Shown: positions 17,513 to 26,982 of the stretch, in pieces | Layout of the letters: every line of letters starts with the position of its first letter | How positions within the stretch are numbered: position 1 is the first letter of the stretch | Source of the DNA: G963663365 sp963663365 | GTDB lineage: Bacteria; Hinthialibacterota; Hinthialibacteria; Hinthialibacterales; G963663365 | Length of the DNA stretch: 64,000 nt | Assembly (NCBI GenBank): GCA_963663365.2 | Contig: CAXXIH010000001.1 | Location: forward strand, 310,001 to 374,000 | Direction: 5' to 3' | Notes under the pieces: model-generated | Databases searched by the model: none | Seen by the model: the letters and a program-made list of their open reading frames with translations, nothing else | Told to the model about the DNA's origin: nothing | Program-made: the position numbers and the translations under genes

Positions 17513-18970
17513 TTAGCCAAGAAGGTTTCCATAAAGCTTCGTGTAGGTTTTCGCCGCCCGTGCCCAAGTTGCATCGAAGCTCATCGCTTGACGTATGATG
17601 TCGCGATGTTTTCTAGGTTCAGCATATAGAGCGAAGGCGCGTTCACAAGTTTTTAGAAATGCCGTATCGGTCGGTTCGCTAAACTGGAATCCATTACCAT
17701 TGGGTTCGGTGATATCGACCACTGTATCGGCCAATCCTCCCACCGCATGGACAATGGGGATGCTGCCATAACGTAACGCATACATCTGAGACAATCCGCA
17801 AGGCTCAAAACGTGAAGGCATCAAGAAAAAGTCAGAGCCCGCGAAGATGCGATGGGCGAGTTCTTCGGAATAGACAAAACGTACGGCGATATTTTGGGGC
17901 AGGTTCTTGGCCGAATCCTGCAATGCGTCTTCTAGATTACTGTCGCCTGTTCCCAAGATGACCAGCTGGGCTCTCTTATCGACAAGCTTTTCAGCTGTAT
18001 CGGCGAGAATGTCCATGCCTTTAAGAGCTTCTAGGCGGGAGACGACACCGAACAGCGGAACATCCGGGTCGAGTGCATCCAGTTTCATTTCCTTGAGAAG
18101 GGCTTTCTTGTTCTCTGCTTTGCCTTCCAAGAAACTTTCGCTGTCAAATTGTTGTGCAATGTGGGGATCGGTAGATGGATTCCAAACGTCCGTATCGCAG
18201 CCGTTCAGGATTCCATGAAGCCGATGGCCAATCGACTTCAAAAGGCCATCAAGACCGCAACCGAATTCTACAGTTTGAATTTCTTGGCTGTGTTTTTTGC
18301 TAACGGTTGTAACTGCATTTGAGAAAATAATGCCGCCCTTGCTTAAGTTGATCCGGTCGTAGAATTCCAATGCATCGAGATGGAATAGGTCCCAGGGCAG
18401 TCCGAGCACGCTATACCGGCTTTTGGTGAATAGACCCTGATAAGCAAGATTGTGAATGGTGTATACCGTACGTGTATTGTCGAAGATATCGCTTGTTTCG
18501 GCGTGTAAATAAGTAGGAATCAAAGCCGAGTGCCAGTCATTGGCGTGAATGATATCGGGAATCCAATCCGACTTTTTAAGCCACTGCAACGCCGCACGGC
18601 AGAAGAACACAAAACGTTCCAGATTATCCGTATAATCCATCCCGCTTTCGCCGTAGACGCCGGCTCTATCGAAATACGCCGGGTTGTCGACGAATATCAT
18701 GCGGGCGGGTGTGGAAGTATCTTCTGTCCCCGGAAAGACCGTCTCGTAGATTTGGCCTTCGACCGGGATACTATCGACGTGAACGCTGACACGCCCGGAA
18801 GGCTTCTCCAAAACGATTCCGGTGTCGTCAACGCTCCTATGCCGGGGCATTATTACCCAGACTTCATGTCCGAGCTTTGCCAGTTCCTTAGGAAGACCCG
18901 CACCGACATCAGCCAATCCGCCTGTTTTAGCGAAGGGCGCCACTTCTGAAGCGGCGTATAAAATCTTCAT
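17513..18970 (-). CDS. glgA: Glycogen synthase (GT5)
   Basis: This 485-residue ADP-glucose (or UDP-glucose) dependent glycogen/starch synthase extends alpha-1,4-glucan chains in the cytoplasm. The start at 18970 (MKILYAASEVAPFAKTGG) is chosen by family alignment and a GAGG site eight bases upstream; the open frame runs 12 codons further. The nucleotide-sugar binding KTGGLADV begins at Lys15, and HANDWHSALIP, YTIHNLAYQG and the C-terminal PSRFEPCGLSQMYALRYG are typical. Length is normal. It precedes the GH57 gene. Confidence 0.94.
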   Translation of the reverse strand: MKILYAASEVAPFAKTGGLADVGAGLPKELAKLGHEVWVIMPRHRSVDDTGIVLEKPSGRVSVHVDSIPVEGQIYETVFPGTEDTSTPARMIFVDNPAYFDRAGVYGESGMDYTDNLERFVFFCRAALQWLKKSDWIPDIIHANDWHSALIPTYLHAETSDIFDNTRTVYTIHNLAYQGLFTKSRYSVLGLPWDLFHLDALEFYDRINLSKGGIIFSNAVTTVSKKHSQEIQTVEFGCGLDGLLKSIGHRLHGILNGCDTDVWNPSTDPHIAQQFDSESFLEGKAENKKALLKEMKLDALDPDVPLFGVVSRLEALKGMDILADTAEKLVDKRAQLVILGTGDSNLEDALQDSAKNLPQNIAVRFVYSEELAHRIFAGSDFFLMPSRFEPCGLSQMYALRYGSIPIVHAVGGLADTVVDITEPNGNGFQFSEPTDTAFLKTCERAFALYAEPRKHRDIIRQAMSFDATWARAAKTYTKLYGNLLG

Positions 18971-19061
18971 CACCACAGCCTCAGCTTTCAGTGGGTACGC
19001 CTCCACATCGGCGTACTACACTCTATTGTACATCCCTCACTGCGATCTGGGCGAATTCTGT

Positions 19062-22034
19062 TTATGCCTGTTCGTCAGCGCCTTCCGTCTCTTCTCCGGC
19101 TGCCTCATCTTCTTCTTCGTCATATGGCTTGAAGAAGTCTTCTTCAACCGTAATCAACTTTGAATCAAATGCCGTGCTGCTGGACTCATCGATCCAAGCC
19201 TCGGCCACAAGTCTGCCGCGAAGGAAATCATGTGTAAAATTCAGTTGATCTATTACTTTTTGATCGTCCTCCGACACCTCGGTCCCGGCGGCTTCTTTTC
19301 CCACAACCTGAGCAATCACATAAGCTTTAATAGCGCCCTTTTCTTGAAGTCCGTTTTCACCGGCCTTCCATTCATAGACAGGAATCGCAGGAGTGATTTG
19401 GCATGGTTCCAAAGCCAGGACCGTCCGTACCAGCTGCCCGGCGTAACCCAGAACAGGCAGCGAACTCCGGCTGCGTGATACGGCGCCTTCCGGCCGCTCA
19501 AATTCCGCACCCAATTCATCGGCCAGAGTTTCAAAGTCCAATGTTTGTGTTGCGGAGATAGGTGTTGCGCCAGCTAACCGGCCGGTGATTTCTTTTTCGG
19601 CTTGTTTGGCGCGCTTCTCGGCGATATCCGCTGCAATTAAAAGTTTGTAATCTTGCTCAACCGCCTCACGGACATCCGCCAATTGGGGCAAGTGATCTTC
19701 TGCAACAGCACTCAGTTCAAGAAGATAGTACCGGTCCGGAACAGTTGTCTGTTCGAAATTAGGTCCGCTGTAGGAAGGACGTGTTGTTGTTACGACACCG
19801 GAGATACCGTCTTCATCCAATTCAAAAGCGGCTTCTGTAAATTCTTTTTTTGCTCCCAAGCCGGGAATAACACCATCAACCTCAAAGAAATCCGTTTCCT
19901 GGATGGCCAATCCTTCCCGTTGCGCCAAAGCCTCCAAGGTCAGATTTTCCGTAATAACTGTTTGGCTGTAATTGGCGGCCATTTGACGCGCTTGTCCTTG
20001 TTCCTCGTCCAGCAGATAGTCTGCCTCAACTTGTCTCCGCACTTCCGCTAGGTCCGGCAGATAGGCTTCTTTTTCGCCGACAAGTTTGATGAGGTAAACA
20101 GAGGTTCCAACCATTACCGGGCCGTCAACAGCGTTCATTTCCATCATAAACGCCTTTTGAGTGATAGAGCGGGCATAACCTGAAATTCCCTCAATCGCTT
20201 GGGCGTTTTGTTGGAACAACTCACTTTGTTGGATTCCGCCCCGCTCTTGACCCAAAGCTTCCCAAGTAACTTCAGCGGAAGCCACGCGAATCTTGTCAGC
20301 CGCAGCGGCCGCTTGCGCCAAAGTGGTTGTGCGGGCTCTGCGGTAATCGGATTCCGCCTTTTCGCGCACTTCGGCTAAACTTTGGTTACGCGGTTCTTGT
20401 TTTTCGAGGAGCTCGATCAGATAGATATATTCCTGGCCTCGCAATACGGCGATTTTTCCGATTTCCGCCCCAAGAGCCGTGCTGATGAAACGTGAACGGT
20501 CAAAATCCTCGACTCCGGCTACTTCATCACCGGCACTAAACCAATCGGTGGTTTGTGCGGGAGGAATGCCCGGCACAGAGGCCAGATTGCCTTGCAGTTC
20601 TGAGAAACGTTCTTCAATGATCTCGTTGACTTTGGCTGCTGTAAGACCGTCGATAACTTCGTCGCGAACTTCAGATAACTGGGAAGTGCCCGGCTGACGA
20701 TGATCTTCTACGCGGATAATGTGATAGCCATAAGATGAAAGAATCGGCCCTGTCACGCTTCCGACAGGTGTGTTGAATGTGGCCTCTTCAAACTCCGGAA
20801 CCATCCTTCCACGGCCAAAGTAGCCCAAATCGCCACCTTTGATTTTCGATCCCGGATCTTCGGAATATTCCTTGGCGGCTTCCGCAAAGTCCCGCCCGCC
20901 TTGGATTTCAGCAAGAACCGTATTGGTCTTTTCCAATATTTCTTGCTTTTTTGCCTCACCCGCATTTGGCGGAAATTTCAATAGGATATGGCGGGCTCTG
21001 ACATCTTCCTGATGAGTGAATTCGGGAATGCGCTTTTCATAGGCTGCTTGAATATCCTCATCGGAGAAACTGGACGGCGGTACTAATTCTTTATGTGAAA
21101 CGGCAACGAATTGAGCACGCCCTTTGGGAAGTGTTTTATAGCGTGTTTGGTTTTCTTGTACGTATTGCTGTAATGCCTCTTCAGTTACTTCCACCTGGCC
21201 TTCAAAGTCGGCGGGATTGTATGCGATAAATTCAATCGCTCGCTGATTGTTTACTCCGTAATCGGTCTGGTGTTCGTTGAAGTATCTTTCTAAACGACGC
21301 TGTGAAAGACGTTGAAGCGCCTTCTCTCTGAAATCGGCGGGGGCGAACTCGAGATATCGCACTTTTCGTTTTTCGGGAATGCGATAATCCTCAATGTTTT
21401 CTTTGAAAAAGGCTTCTAATCCGGCTTCGTCTACTTCCGCCTCGTCCGTGAAATTTTCCGCTTTAAAGGTCAGGGTTTCGAGATAGACTTTGTTGGCGCT
21501 GTTTTCGACGGCCGCCCGCTCTTCGAGTTTTGAAGGGAATATCGTTGCAGCCAGGGTGCGATCAAGTTTTTGCGTTGTGAGATCGGCCTGCAACTGCTTC
21601 TCAAATTGGGCAGGCGTCATCTCGTTCTGCCAAAGAAGCCATTGATAAGTTTCAAGATCGTACTTTTTGCTGGGGGAATTCTGCGCGACAATTTGCACAA
21701 TGGTCTTTTGTAGCTCGGCTTTGGCTGTGCCCAGCCCCAGCTCTTGCGCTGTATGTTGGCGGATGGAACGTTTAATGAGCGTATCCAGCGCTCTTTCGCG
21801 CAGTTCATCACCGCTCAGTTGCTGCTTTTCGTTGCGCTGTTGGTTGGATAAATTATCGCGCAGCAAGTAGTAATCGGTATCGAGCAATTCTTGGCCGTAT
21901 ATGGTGGCGACTTTTTGGTGCTGCTGTTCTTTTGCCCATTCTCCATAACCGTAGAGCAAAACAAAACTCGGCACGACAACTGCAATCGTGCCAACCATAA
22001 TCGTTTTCTGCTTGTGACGCATCCAAGTGAGCAT
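19062..22034 (-). CDS. Large PpiD/SurA-like periplasmic chaperone
   Basis: This is a 990-residue membrane-anchored peptidyl-prolyl isomerase-like chaperone. The ATG at 22034 follows GAGAG and places a single membrane helix at residues 12-29, as in PpiD. A SurA-type N-terminal domain follows, then one canonical parvulin domain at about 343-444 (RARHILLKF, GGDLGYFGRGRMVPEFE, SSYGYHIIRVE). Beyond it are three degenerate parvulin-tail-like repeats of the form Y-L-[IL]-x-L followed by a V-R-x-x-[VA]-E-x-D-Y helix. The C-terminus is very acidic. It is much longer than E. coli PpiD (~620). It probably assists folding of exported proteins at the inner membrane's outer face. Confidence 0.85.
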   Translation of the reverse strand: MLTWMRHKQKTIMVGTIAVVVPSFVLLYGYGEWAKEQQHQKVATIYGQELLDTDYYLLRDNLSNQQRNEKQQLSGDELRERALDTLIKRSIRQHTAQELGLGTAKAELQKTIVQIVAQNSPSKKYDLETYQWLLWQNEMTPAQFEKQLQADLTTQKLDRTLAATIFPSKLEERAAVENSANKVYLETLTFKAENFTDEAEVDEAGLEAFFKENIEDYRIPEKRKVRYLEFAPADFREKALQRLSQRRLERYFNEHQTDYGVNNQRAIEFIAYNPADFEGQVEVTEEALQQYVQENQTRYKTLPKGRAQFVAVSHKELVPPSSFSDEDIQAAYEKRIPEFTHQEDVRARHILLKFPPNAGEAKKQEILEKTNTVLAEIQGGRDFAEAAKEYSEDPGSKIKGGDLGYFGRGRMVPEFEEATFNTPVGSVTGPILSSYGYHIIRVEDHRQPGTSQLSEVRDEVIDGLTAAKVNEIIEERFSELQGNLASVPGIPPAQTTDWFSAGDEVAGVEDFDRSRFISTALGAEIGKIAVLRGQEYIYLIELLEKQEPRNQSLAEVREKAESDYRRARTTTLAQAAAAADKIRVASAEVTWEALGQERGGIQQSELFQQNAQAIEGISGYARSITQKAFMMEMNAVDGPVMVGTSVYLIKLVGEKEAYLPDLAEVRRQVEADYLLDEEQGQARQMAANYSQTVITENLTLEALAQREGLAIQETDFFEVDGVIPGLGAKKEFTEAAFELDEDGISGVVTTTRPSYSGPNFEQTTVPDRYYLLELSAVAEDHLPQLADVREAVEQDYKLLIAADIAEKRAKQAEKEITGRLAGATPISATQTLDFETLADELGAEFERPEGAVSRSRSSLPVLGYAGQLVRTVLALEPCQITPAIPVYEWKAGENGLQEKGAIKAYVIAQVVGKEAAGTEVSEDDQKVIDQLNFTHDFLRGRLVAEAWIDESSSTAFDSKLITVEEDFFKPYDEEEDEAAGEETEGADEQA

Positions 22035-22151
22035 CGGTTTATCTCTCGCAAATTGATCTTGATTTGGTGTAGTGGGCAAAGACACCACTACACCCCTCGG
22101 GGAATCCTAGATCCCGGAGATTGTTCCGCCAGCAGGCTCATGCCTCCGCGC

Positions 22152-24269
22152 TTACCGCATTAAACGGAAAGCCATATCTCTGCGGAAGGTAGGGATGTGC
22201 AGTGTAGCCAGAGCCTCACGTACATACACCCGTTCGTCTTTTTGAACCTCGCCGGTCCAGGTGTCCCACATTTCGCAGGTGTACTCACCATCGGGCAGAC
22301 CGTGAAGATACACGTCTGTGGGCTTTATGTCAGGCAGGTTCTCGGATGCAACCCGGTCCCGCCAGTCGTAACTGCGGTCCCGAATCCAAATCAGTGCCCG
22401 CCGATTGCCGCCAAGGGCCGCTGTCTGCAACCGTTGGGTAACCCCATCAAGGCAGTATTGACCGGCTATTAGCCAATCCACTCCACCGTTTGAAAGCCTA
22501 ATCTCATGCTTTCCTGGCGGGAAAACTACCTTCAACGTGCCATCTTCCGGCACATAATCCTCATTTCCGGCAGGGAAATTTCTCTGAATTACCTCATCTC
22601 CGTTTAGGGAGATTGTCATTTCGGCGCCCGCTTTTGCCACTTTGGCGATTGTCAGCGCAAATACCCCGCCCGATTCAGACTCAAAAGCAAACGCCGGCTC
22701 GATTCTCAAATCCGCCTTTTCTGGTGCGTAAATAAATGTTGGTAGTTCTTTGCTATTGGATATTGTCCCGTCGGCGGAGATTTCGAATCGGTCGGTTTCG
22801 GATCTACGCCACCCGGCCAGCCCGGCAAATACAAGCGGCCCTTGGTTTTCGGCTTGGGGCAAGACCTCAGCTCGTATTGGGTGAAAATCCTCTTCGATCC
22901 AATCGATATCCCTGACATAAGCATGGGCGTCTGAAAAATGGTGATAGAGGTTGAGAGGCTCAACCCAATTGTCCCACCACCATGTCATTGCTGTGCCGCT
23001 GGCCCCACTATGGATAGATGCCCACAACATGTCATGGAGGGATACACCCTCAGCATCTTCTCGTTGTGGTCCGCTGGCGTCCGTTCCCATCTCTCCAAAA
23101 AAGTGCGGCCGGTCCGGATTGTGTTCCAGGGCATATTGCCCGCCAACGAGATTGGCTCCCACGACGTCGCGTATGTATGCGTGAGTTTGCAAAAAATCCA
23201 TGCCCTCAAATTGCTGATGCTGCAAATGGCCGCCTGCGCCGCTGGTTGTGACCGGGTGATCGTATGAATCCAACTCTTTAAGCACGGCCGACATCTGTTT
23301 GTGCCAATCCGCGACGGTTTGATAGTCATAATTGGATGTCAGGTTGACTTCGTTCCACAATTCCCATGCAAAAATGTGTGTTGACCAGCCGTAACGTCCT
23401 ACAAGATAACGCAGGCGGTCTTTGTAACGCCGCAGGCTTTCAGGATGAGTGAAGAACTCCTCAGGCGATTTCAAAAAGCCGCCATTGGCTGTGTTGTAGG
23501 GGTTACTGTCCCACTCGGGATTGGTTTTGCTGCTGAATTGTCCGTGGTTATTGAACACTAGCTGAACATATAGACCGTGCTCTTGTGCGCCCTTGAGCAG
23601 ATCATCAACCCGCCGTGCATTGGCCAGACTGTAGGCATCTAGGTCGTGATAGACATTCGGATCGGTCTTTTTGGTCCACTCTAAAGCCATACGGCCCCAG
23701 GAGCACATCCAAACACGAATCCAATTGGCCCCGGTATCACCGGTCCTTTGGAGATAGTGAGGCCATTTTTCAAGTGGCAGAATCCAACCCATGTTTTGTC
23801 CTAATGGGAAATAGGCTGCGCCATTGTCGAATGCGAAATAGCGCGGATTCTTCTTGCTTACACGTATAAAACCCGAATTGCCGGAATTTGCCGAGACTTC
23901 AATATCATACTCAGCCAACTTCTTTGCTTGGCTTTTGTTTTGTCGAAATAGGACTTGAATATGATGCCGCCCGGGAATCGAGGGTGTATAACGTATCCCC
24001 CATCCTTTTTCCCCATCGTAAAAAAGTGGGAGATGAAGTGTTTGGTTATCCGGCGTGCGGATTTCAGCATCGAGTACAGCTGAATTTGAGTCGTAAGGAT
24101 TCTCAACGGCTTCTTCCAGTTGAAAATATCGCTCGTGGAGCTCATAGGCGGGTAGGACATTACTGCCGGTTTGGATTCCAGGCACTGAAAAGGCACACAG
24201 CAATAAGGCTGCCACCGCTATCGCAAATGTATTCGCGGGTGATGAAGACATTCTTGGACTTTCAATCAT
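22152..24269 (-). CDS. Secreted GH5-like glycoside hydrolase with DUF5060-like N-terminus
   Basis: This is a 705-residue exported enzyme. An N-terminal signal peptide (TFAIAVAALLLCAFSVPG) is followed by a beta-sandwich resembling DUF5060 and a TIM barrel with the GH5/clan A marks WELWNEVN (acid/base Glu about 307) and FFGEMGTD (nucleophile Glu about 393). The C-terminal third is beta-rich. The ATG at 24269 lies eight bases after the stop of the symporter gene, so the two are one operon; an ATG at 24251 is possible. It probably releases sugars from a polysaccharide for the adjacent symporter. Substrate is not deducible. Confidence 0.82.
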   Translation of the reverse strand: MIESPRMSSSPANTFAIAVAALLLCAFSVPGIQTGSNVLPAYELHERYFQLEEAVENPYDSNSAVLDAEIRTPDNQTLHLPLFYDGEKGWGIRYTPSIPGRHHIQVLFRQNKSQAKKLAEYDIEVSANSGNSGFIRVSKKNPRYFAFDNGAAYFPLGQNMGWILPLEKWPHYLQRTGDTGANWIRVWMCSWGRMALEWTKKTDPNVYHDLDAYSLANARRVDDLLKGAQEHGLYVQLVFNNHGQFSSKTNPEWDSNPYNTANGGFLKSPEEFFTHPESLRRYKDRLRYLVGRYGWSTHIFAWELWNEVNLTSNYDYQTVADWHKQMSAVLKELDSYDHPVTTSGAGGHLQHQQFEGMDFLQTHAYIRDVVGANLVGGQYALEHNPDRPHFFGEMGTDASGPQREDAEGVSLHDMLWASIHSGASGTAMTWWWDNWVEPLNLYHHFSDAHAYVRDIDWIEEDFHPIRAEVLPQAENQGPLVFAGLAGWRRSETDRFEISADGTISNSKELPTFIYAPEKADLRIEPAFAFESESGGVFALTIAKVAKAGAEMTISLNGDEVIQRNFPAGNEDYVPEDGTLKVVFPPGKHEIRLSNGGVDWLIAGQYCLDGVTQRLQTAALGGNRRALIWIRDRSYDWRDRVASENLPDIKPTDVYLHGLPDGEYTCEMWDTWTGEVQKDERVYVREALATLHIPTFRRDMAFRLMR

Positions 24270-24277
24270 ATTCCGTG

Positions 24278-25996
24278 TTATGCGCCCCAACGGGCAATAA
24301 AGACAACACTAAGCACGATGGCCAGCACGCAAACCGCCGCAATAAGAAAACCTACGATGTCGGTTTTATCGAATTTGGGAATTTCCCAATTCGGACTGTC
24401 AAAGAGTTTTGGAACGGTTTTGTCTTTTGCCACATCGGGCAAAATACATGCGTCTTCAATCTCTTCGCCATCTTGCACCGGCGTCCGGATACATTCGAAA
24501 AGATCCCGGAGTTTCTCCGGATCGCGTTGTTTGGTGAAAAGGCTGACGACAATTCCGCATACAATGCCGGTCGATAAGTAGGCCAACATCTGCCAAGGCA
24601 ATATCATTTTGGGAGCCTCGCCTGAGGCATCGACAAACATCGGTGCGGCTGCGCTTAGCCATTCCACAAAGGATGTATTTTGAGTGAGCAATAGAACGGC
24701 CGATGCGCTGAGGGCCGCGGTCCAGGCCCCCGCAGGTGTTGCTCTGCGCCAATAAATGCCCATCCATATAGAAATCCCCAACATGCCGGTGATCTTCCAC
24801 ATGATTTCGATGCCGTGGATCACGTCTTCCAGCCAAAACGCGATAAAGATGCCCAATGATACGAGCAGAATGGAAGCGCATCGCCCAACCAAGACTTCGT
24901 TCATTGCTTTTTTTCGGGCAAAGAGCGGTTTGTAGACATTCATCGTAAGCAAGCCGGCCGAAGCGTTCATCATGGCATCACATGAGCTCATGACCGCGGC
25001 GAGCATTGAAGCAATGAAAATCCCCAACAAGCCGGGCGCAATGACCGGCAAAAGATCGCGCGCGATCATGCCGAAGGCTTGATCGGGAGAGGGATTTCCT
25101 TCTGTTCCAAGATTGGGATAAAGAACAACTGCACAGAGTCCCGTAAGACACCAAGCTACCGTGCAAAAACGTTTGAGAAAGTTGCCGTACGTAAAGCCCA
25201 TCCGGCCTTCCCACTCTGTGCGTCCTGCACCGCACAATTGGATAACATGCGGTTGAGCCATGATTGAGAAGAGACCATTGACAACCATCATGGTGATAAA
25301 AAATACGGTGATTTCACCGGGAGCCACCAGACTGAACATATGCGGATCCGTAATTTTCTCATGCAAGCCGGTTAATCCTCCGACCTTGCTTAATGCGAAG
25401 GGCAGCAGAATAAATGACAACACGACGGTTAAGATTCCCTGAATCAAGTCCGTAATAATTGCGGCAACCAATCCACCGGCCACACCATAGGAAACGAATA
25501 GGATTGTCATAATGGCTACAGAAACACCCAGCGGCACTTGGTTGTCTGTTACGGCGCCGATGATTTCTCCCGCACCCCGGAGCATTGTGCCTATGGTCAC
25601 GGCGTTGTTTAAAAAGGCGACGATTGCATAGAACATCGCCAGGCTGACCCCGTAACGCACCTCAAAGAATTGGGCCATTGTCAAAGCGCGAATCCGCCGC
25701 AGCAAGGGCGCGATCAGCCAGTAGAAAGGGGTTAGAAAGAGCCAGAGCCACTGGTACCAAATACCGGAAAGACCATTTGTATAGGTCTTTGATGCAACTC
25801 CCACGGCTTGGTCGGTGTGAGTCCCCGCCCCGAAACTAAAGAAAACCATGAACCACGTGCCGAAACTGCGGCCGCCCATGAAATAATCAGATGCAGACTT
25901 AATGCGCGTGTAGGCCGCCAGGCCGATGGCTGTGATTCCCAATAAATAAACAATGATCAGAATGAAATCGACAATATGCAATCCGTAAATCGTCAT
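24278..25996 (-). CDS. Sodium:solute symporter (SSS family)
   Basis: This is a 572-residue polytopic transporter of the sodium:solute symporter family (the SGLT/PutP fold). It starts with a helix from about residue 8 and shows YFMGGRSFGTWFMVFFSFGAGT, a typical sodium-site region, and SMLAAVMSSCDAMMNASAGLLTMNVY, the conserved TM8-like segment of the family. The C-terminus ends in a final helix. It heads a two-gene operon with the GH5-like hydrolase, so a sugar or oligosaccharide substrate is a reasonable inference. Confidence 0.9.
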   Translation of the reverse strand: MTIYGLHIVDFILIIVYLLGITAIGLAAYTRIKSASDYFMGGRSFGTWFMVFFSFGAGTHTDQAVGVASKTYTNGLSGIWYQWLWLFLTPFYWLIAPLLRRIRALTMAQFFEVRYGVSLAMFYAIVAFLNNAVTIGTMLRGAGEIIGAVTDNQVPLGVSVAIMTILFVSYGVAGGLVAAIITDLIQGILTVVLSFILLPFALSKVGGLTGLHEKITDPHMFSLVAPGEITVFFITMMVVNGLFSIMAQPHVIQLCGAGRTEWEGRMGFTYGNFLKRFCTVAWCLTGLCAVVLYPNLGTEGNPSPDQAFGMIARDLLPVIAPGLLGIFIASMLAAVMSSCDAMMNASAGLLTMNVYKPLFARKKAMNEVLVGRCASILLVSLGIFIAFWLEDVIHGIEIMWKITGMLGISIWMGIYWRRATPAGAWTAALSASAVLLLTQNTSFVEWLSAAAPMFVDASGEAPKMILPWQMLAYLSTGIVCGIVVSLFTKQRDPEKLRDLFECIRTPVQDGEEIEDACILPDVAKDKTVPKLFDSPNWEIPKFDKTDIVGFLIAAVCVLAIVLSVVFIARWGA

Positions 25997-26181
25997 GAGT
26001 TCCTGCCCGGTGCTTAGGATTTTCGGATTCTAACAGAATGTGCCGATGGTTGCGCCGCCTTAATTCGGAACGCTGTCAGAGTAAATATGGATTTGTCAGA
26101 TGAGCGCCTTTGCTGTGCCAATATGGCGCAATTTTGGAGCCTGGATGTTTATAACTTATTGTAAACACTGTGCTTAGGGTT

Positions 26182-26197
26182 TTGGCATATTCTCTGC
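26182..26197 (+). promoter_or_regulatory. Candidate sigma-54 promoter for the Hsp20 gene
   Basis: TTGGCA followed by CTGC with the exact GG-to-GC spacing of a -24/-12 promoter lies 53 bases before the Hsp20 start. The predicted transcript would begin near 26208 and carry the AAGGAG ribosome site. No activator-binding site was identified. Confidence 0.35.
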
Positions 26198-26249
26198 TTT
26201 TTAGGAGCATTGAAGGAATCATGAGGATCACAGCGAAAGGAGTTCGATC

Positions 26250-26723
26250 ATGCAACTCATCAGATTCAGACCTACACGCCGCTGGTCGCCTGCGGCTGAT
26301 TTCAATGCACTGGAAAAAGAATTCGAGCGTCTCTTTAAAGGATGGCCGGTAAGTTGCGGCGAGAAAGAAGATGGTAAACCGGAAGCCGCCGTGGAATGGA
26401 ATCCGGCTATCGATATCCGTGAAACCGAAGAAGCTTATTCCGTCCATGTGGATCTGCCCGGTGTTAAAAAAGACAACATCGAGGTCACTGTCCAGGACGG
26501 AACATTGATCCTGAAGGGCCAACGCAAGTCAGAACATGAAGAGAAAAGTGATGGCTACCACCGCGTTGAGCGTTGGAGCGGAAACTTTGTGCGCCGTCTA
26601 CAACTGCCTAAAGAAGTCAAAGCAGACGCAATCACAGCGGCCCATCAGGACGGGGTTTTGACCGTCACCGTACCGAAAGCTGAAGAAGTAAAACCCAAGC
26701 AAATTCAGATATCAGTCAACTAA
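26250..26723 (+). CDS. Small heat shock protein, Hsp20 family
   Basis: This is a 157-residue ATP-independent holdase that binds unfolding proteins in the cytoplasm. The alpha-crystallin domain spans about residues 50-145: NPAIDIRETEEAYSVHVDLPGV, ILKGQRKSEHEEK, YHRVERWSGNFVRRLQLP and the terminal DGVLTVTVPK. The start at 26250 has a good AAGGAG site. The gene is monocistronic with its own terminator and possibly a sigma-54 promoter. Confidence 0.93.
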   Translation: MQLIRFRPTRRWSPAADFNALEKEFERLFKGWPVSCGEKEDGKPEAAVEWNPAIDIRETEEAYSVHVDLPGVKKDNIEVTVQDGTLILKGQRKSEHEEKSDGYHRVERWSGNFVRRLQLPKEVKADAITAAHQDGVLTVTVPKAEEVKPKQIQISVN

Positions 26724-26784
26724 TTCGGCCGAACCCGGTCCCCGCATTGAGTGACAATTAAAATTCTCCTCAGTCCCCACAGAA

Positions 26785-26821
26785 AGGCGGATTCCCTATG
26801 ACAGGGAGTCCGCCTGAATTA
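26785..26821 (+). terminator. Terminator after the Hsp20 gene
   Basis: Two 13-base arms (26785-26797 and 26803-26815) pair with a single G-T wobble around a 5-base loop, followed by GAATTATTT. The stem is strong but the T-tract is short. Confidence 0.7.
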
Positions 26822-26949
26822 TTTAAGTCATTCAACCTGCAGCAATCATATATTTACCACTTATGTGTTTGCCGCCTGATGATTTGAACTAAGATTGTCC
26901 CATCTCCAAAGTCGATATTGTTGATAGCGATTGAGTGTAATTGGCCGCA

Positions 26950-26982
26950 GGGCTTGCAGAGATATTTCCAAAAGTTGTGTAT
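26950..26982 (+). repeat. IS256-type left terminal repeat and target duplication
   Basis: The 9-base target duplication GGGCTTGCA (26950-26958) abuts the left inverted repeat (26959-26982), which begins GAGATATTTCC. The IR matches the other end at 21 of 24 positions. Confidence 0.85.
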
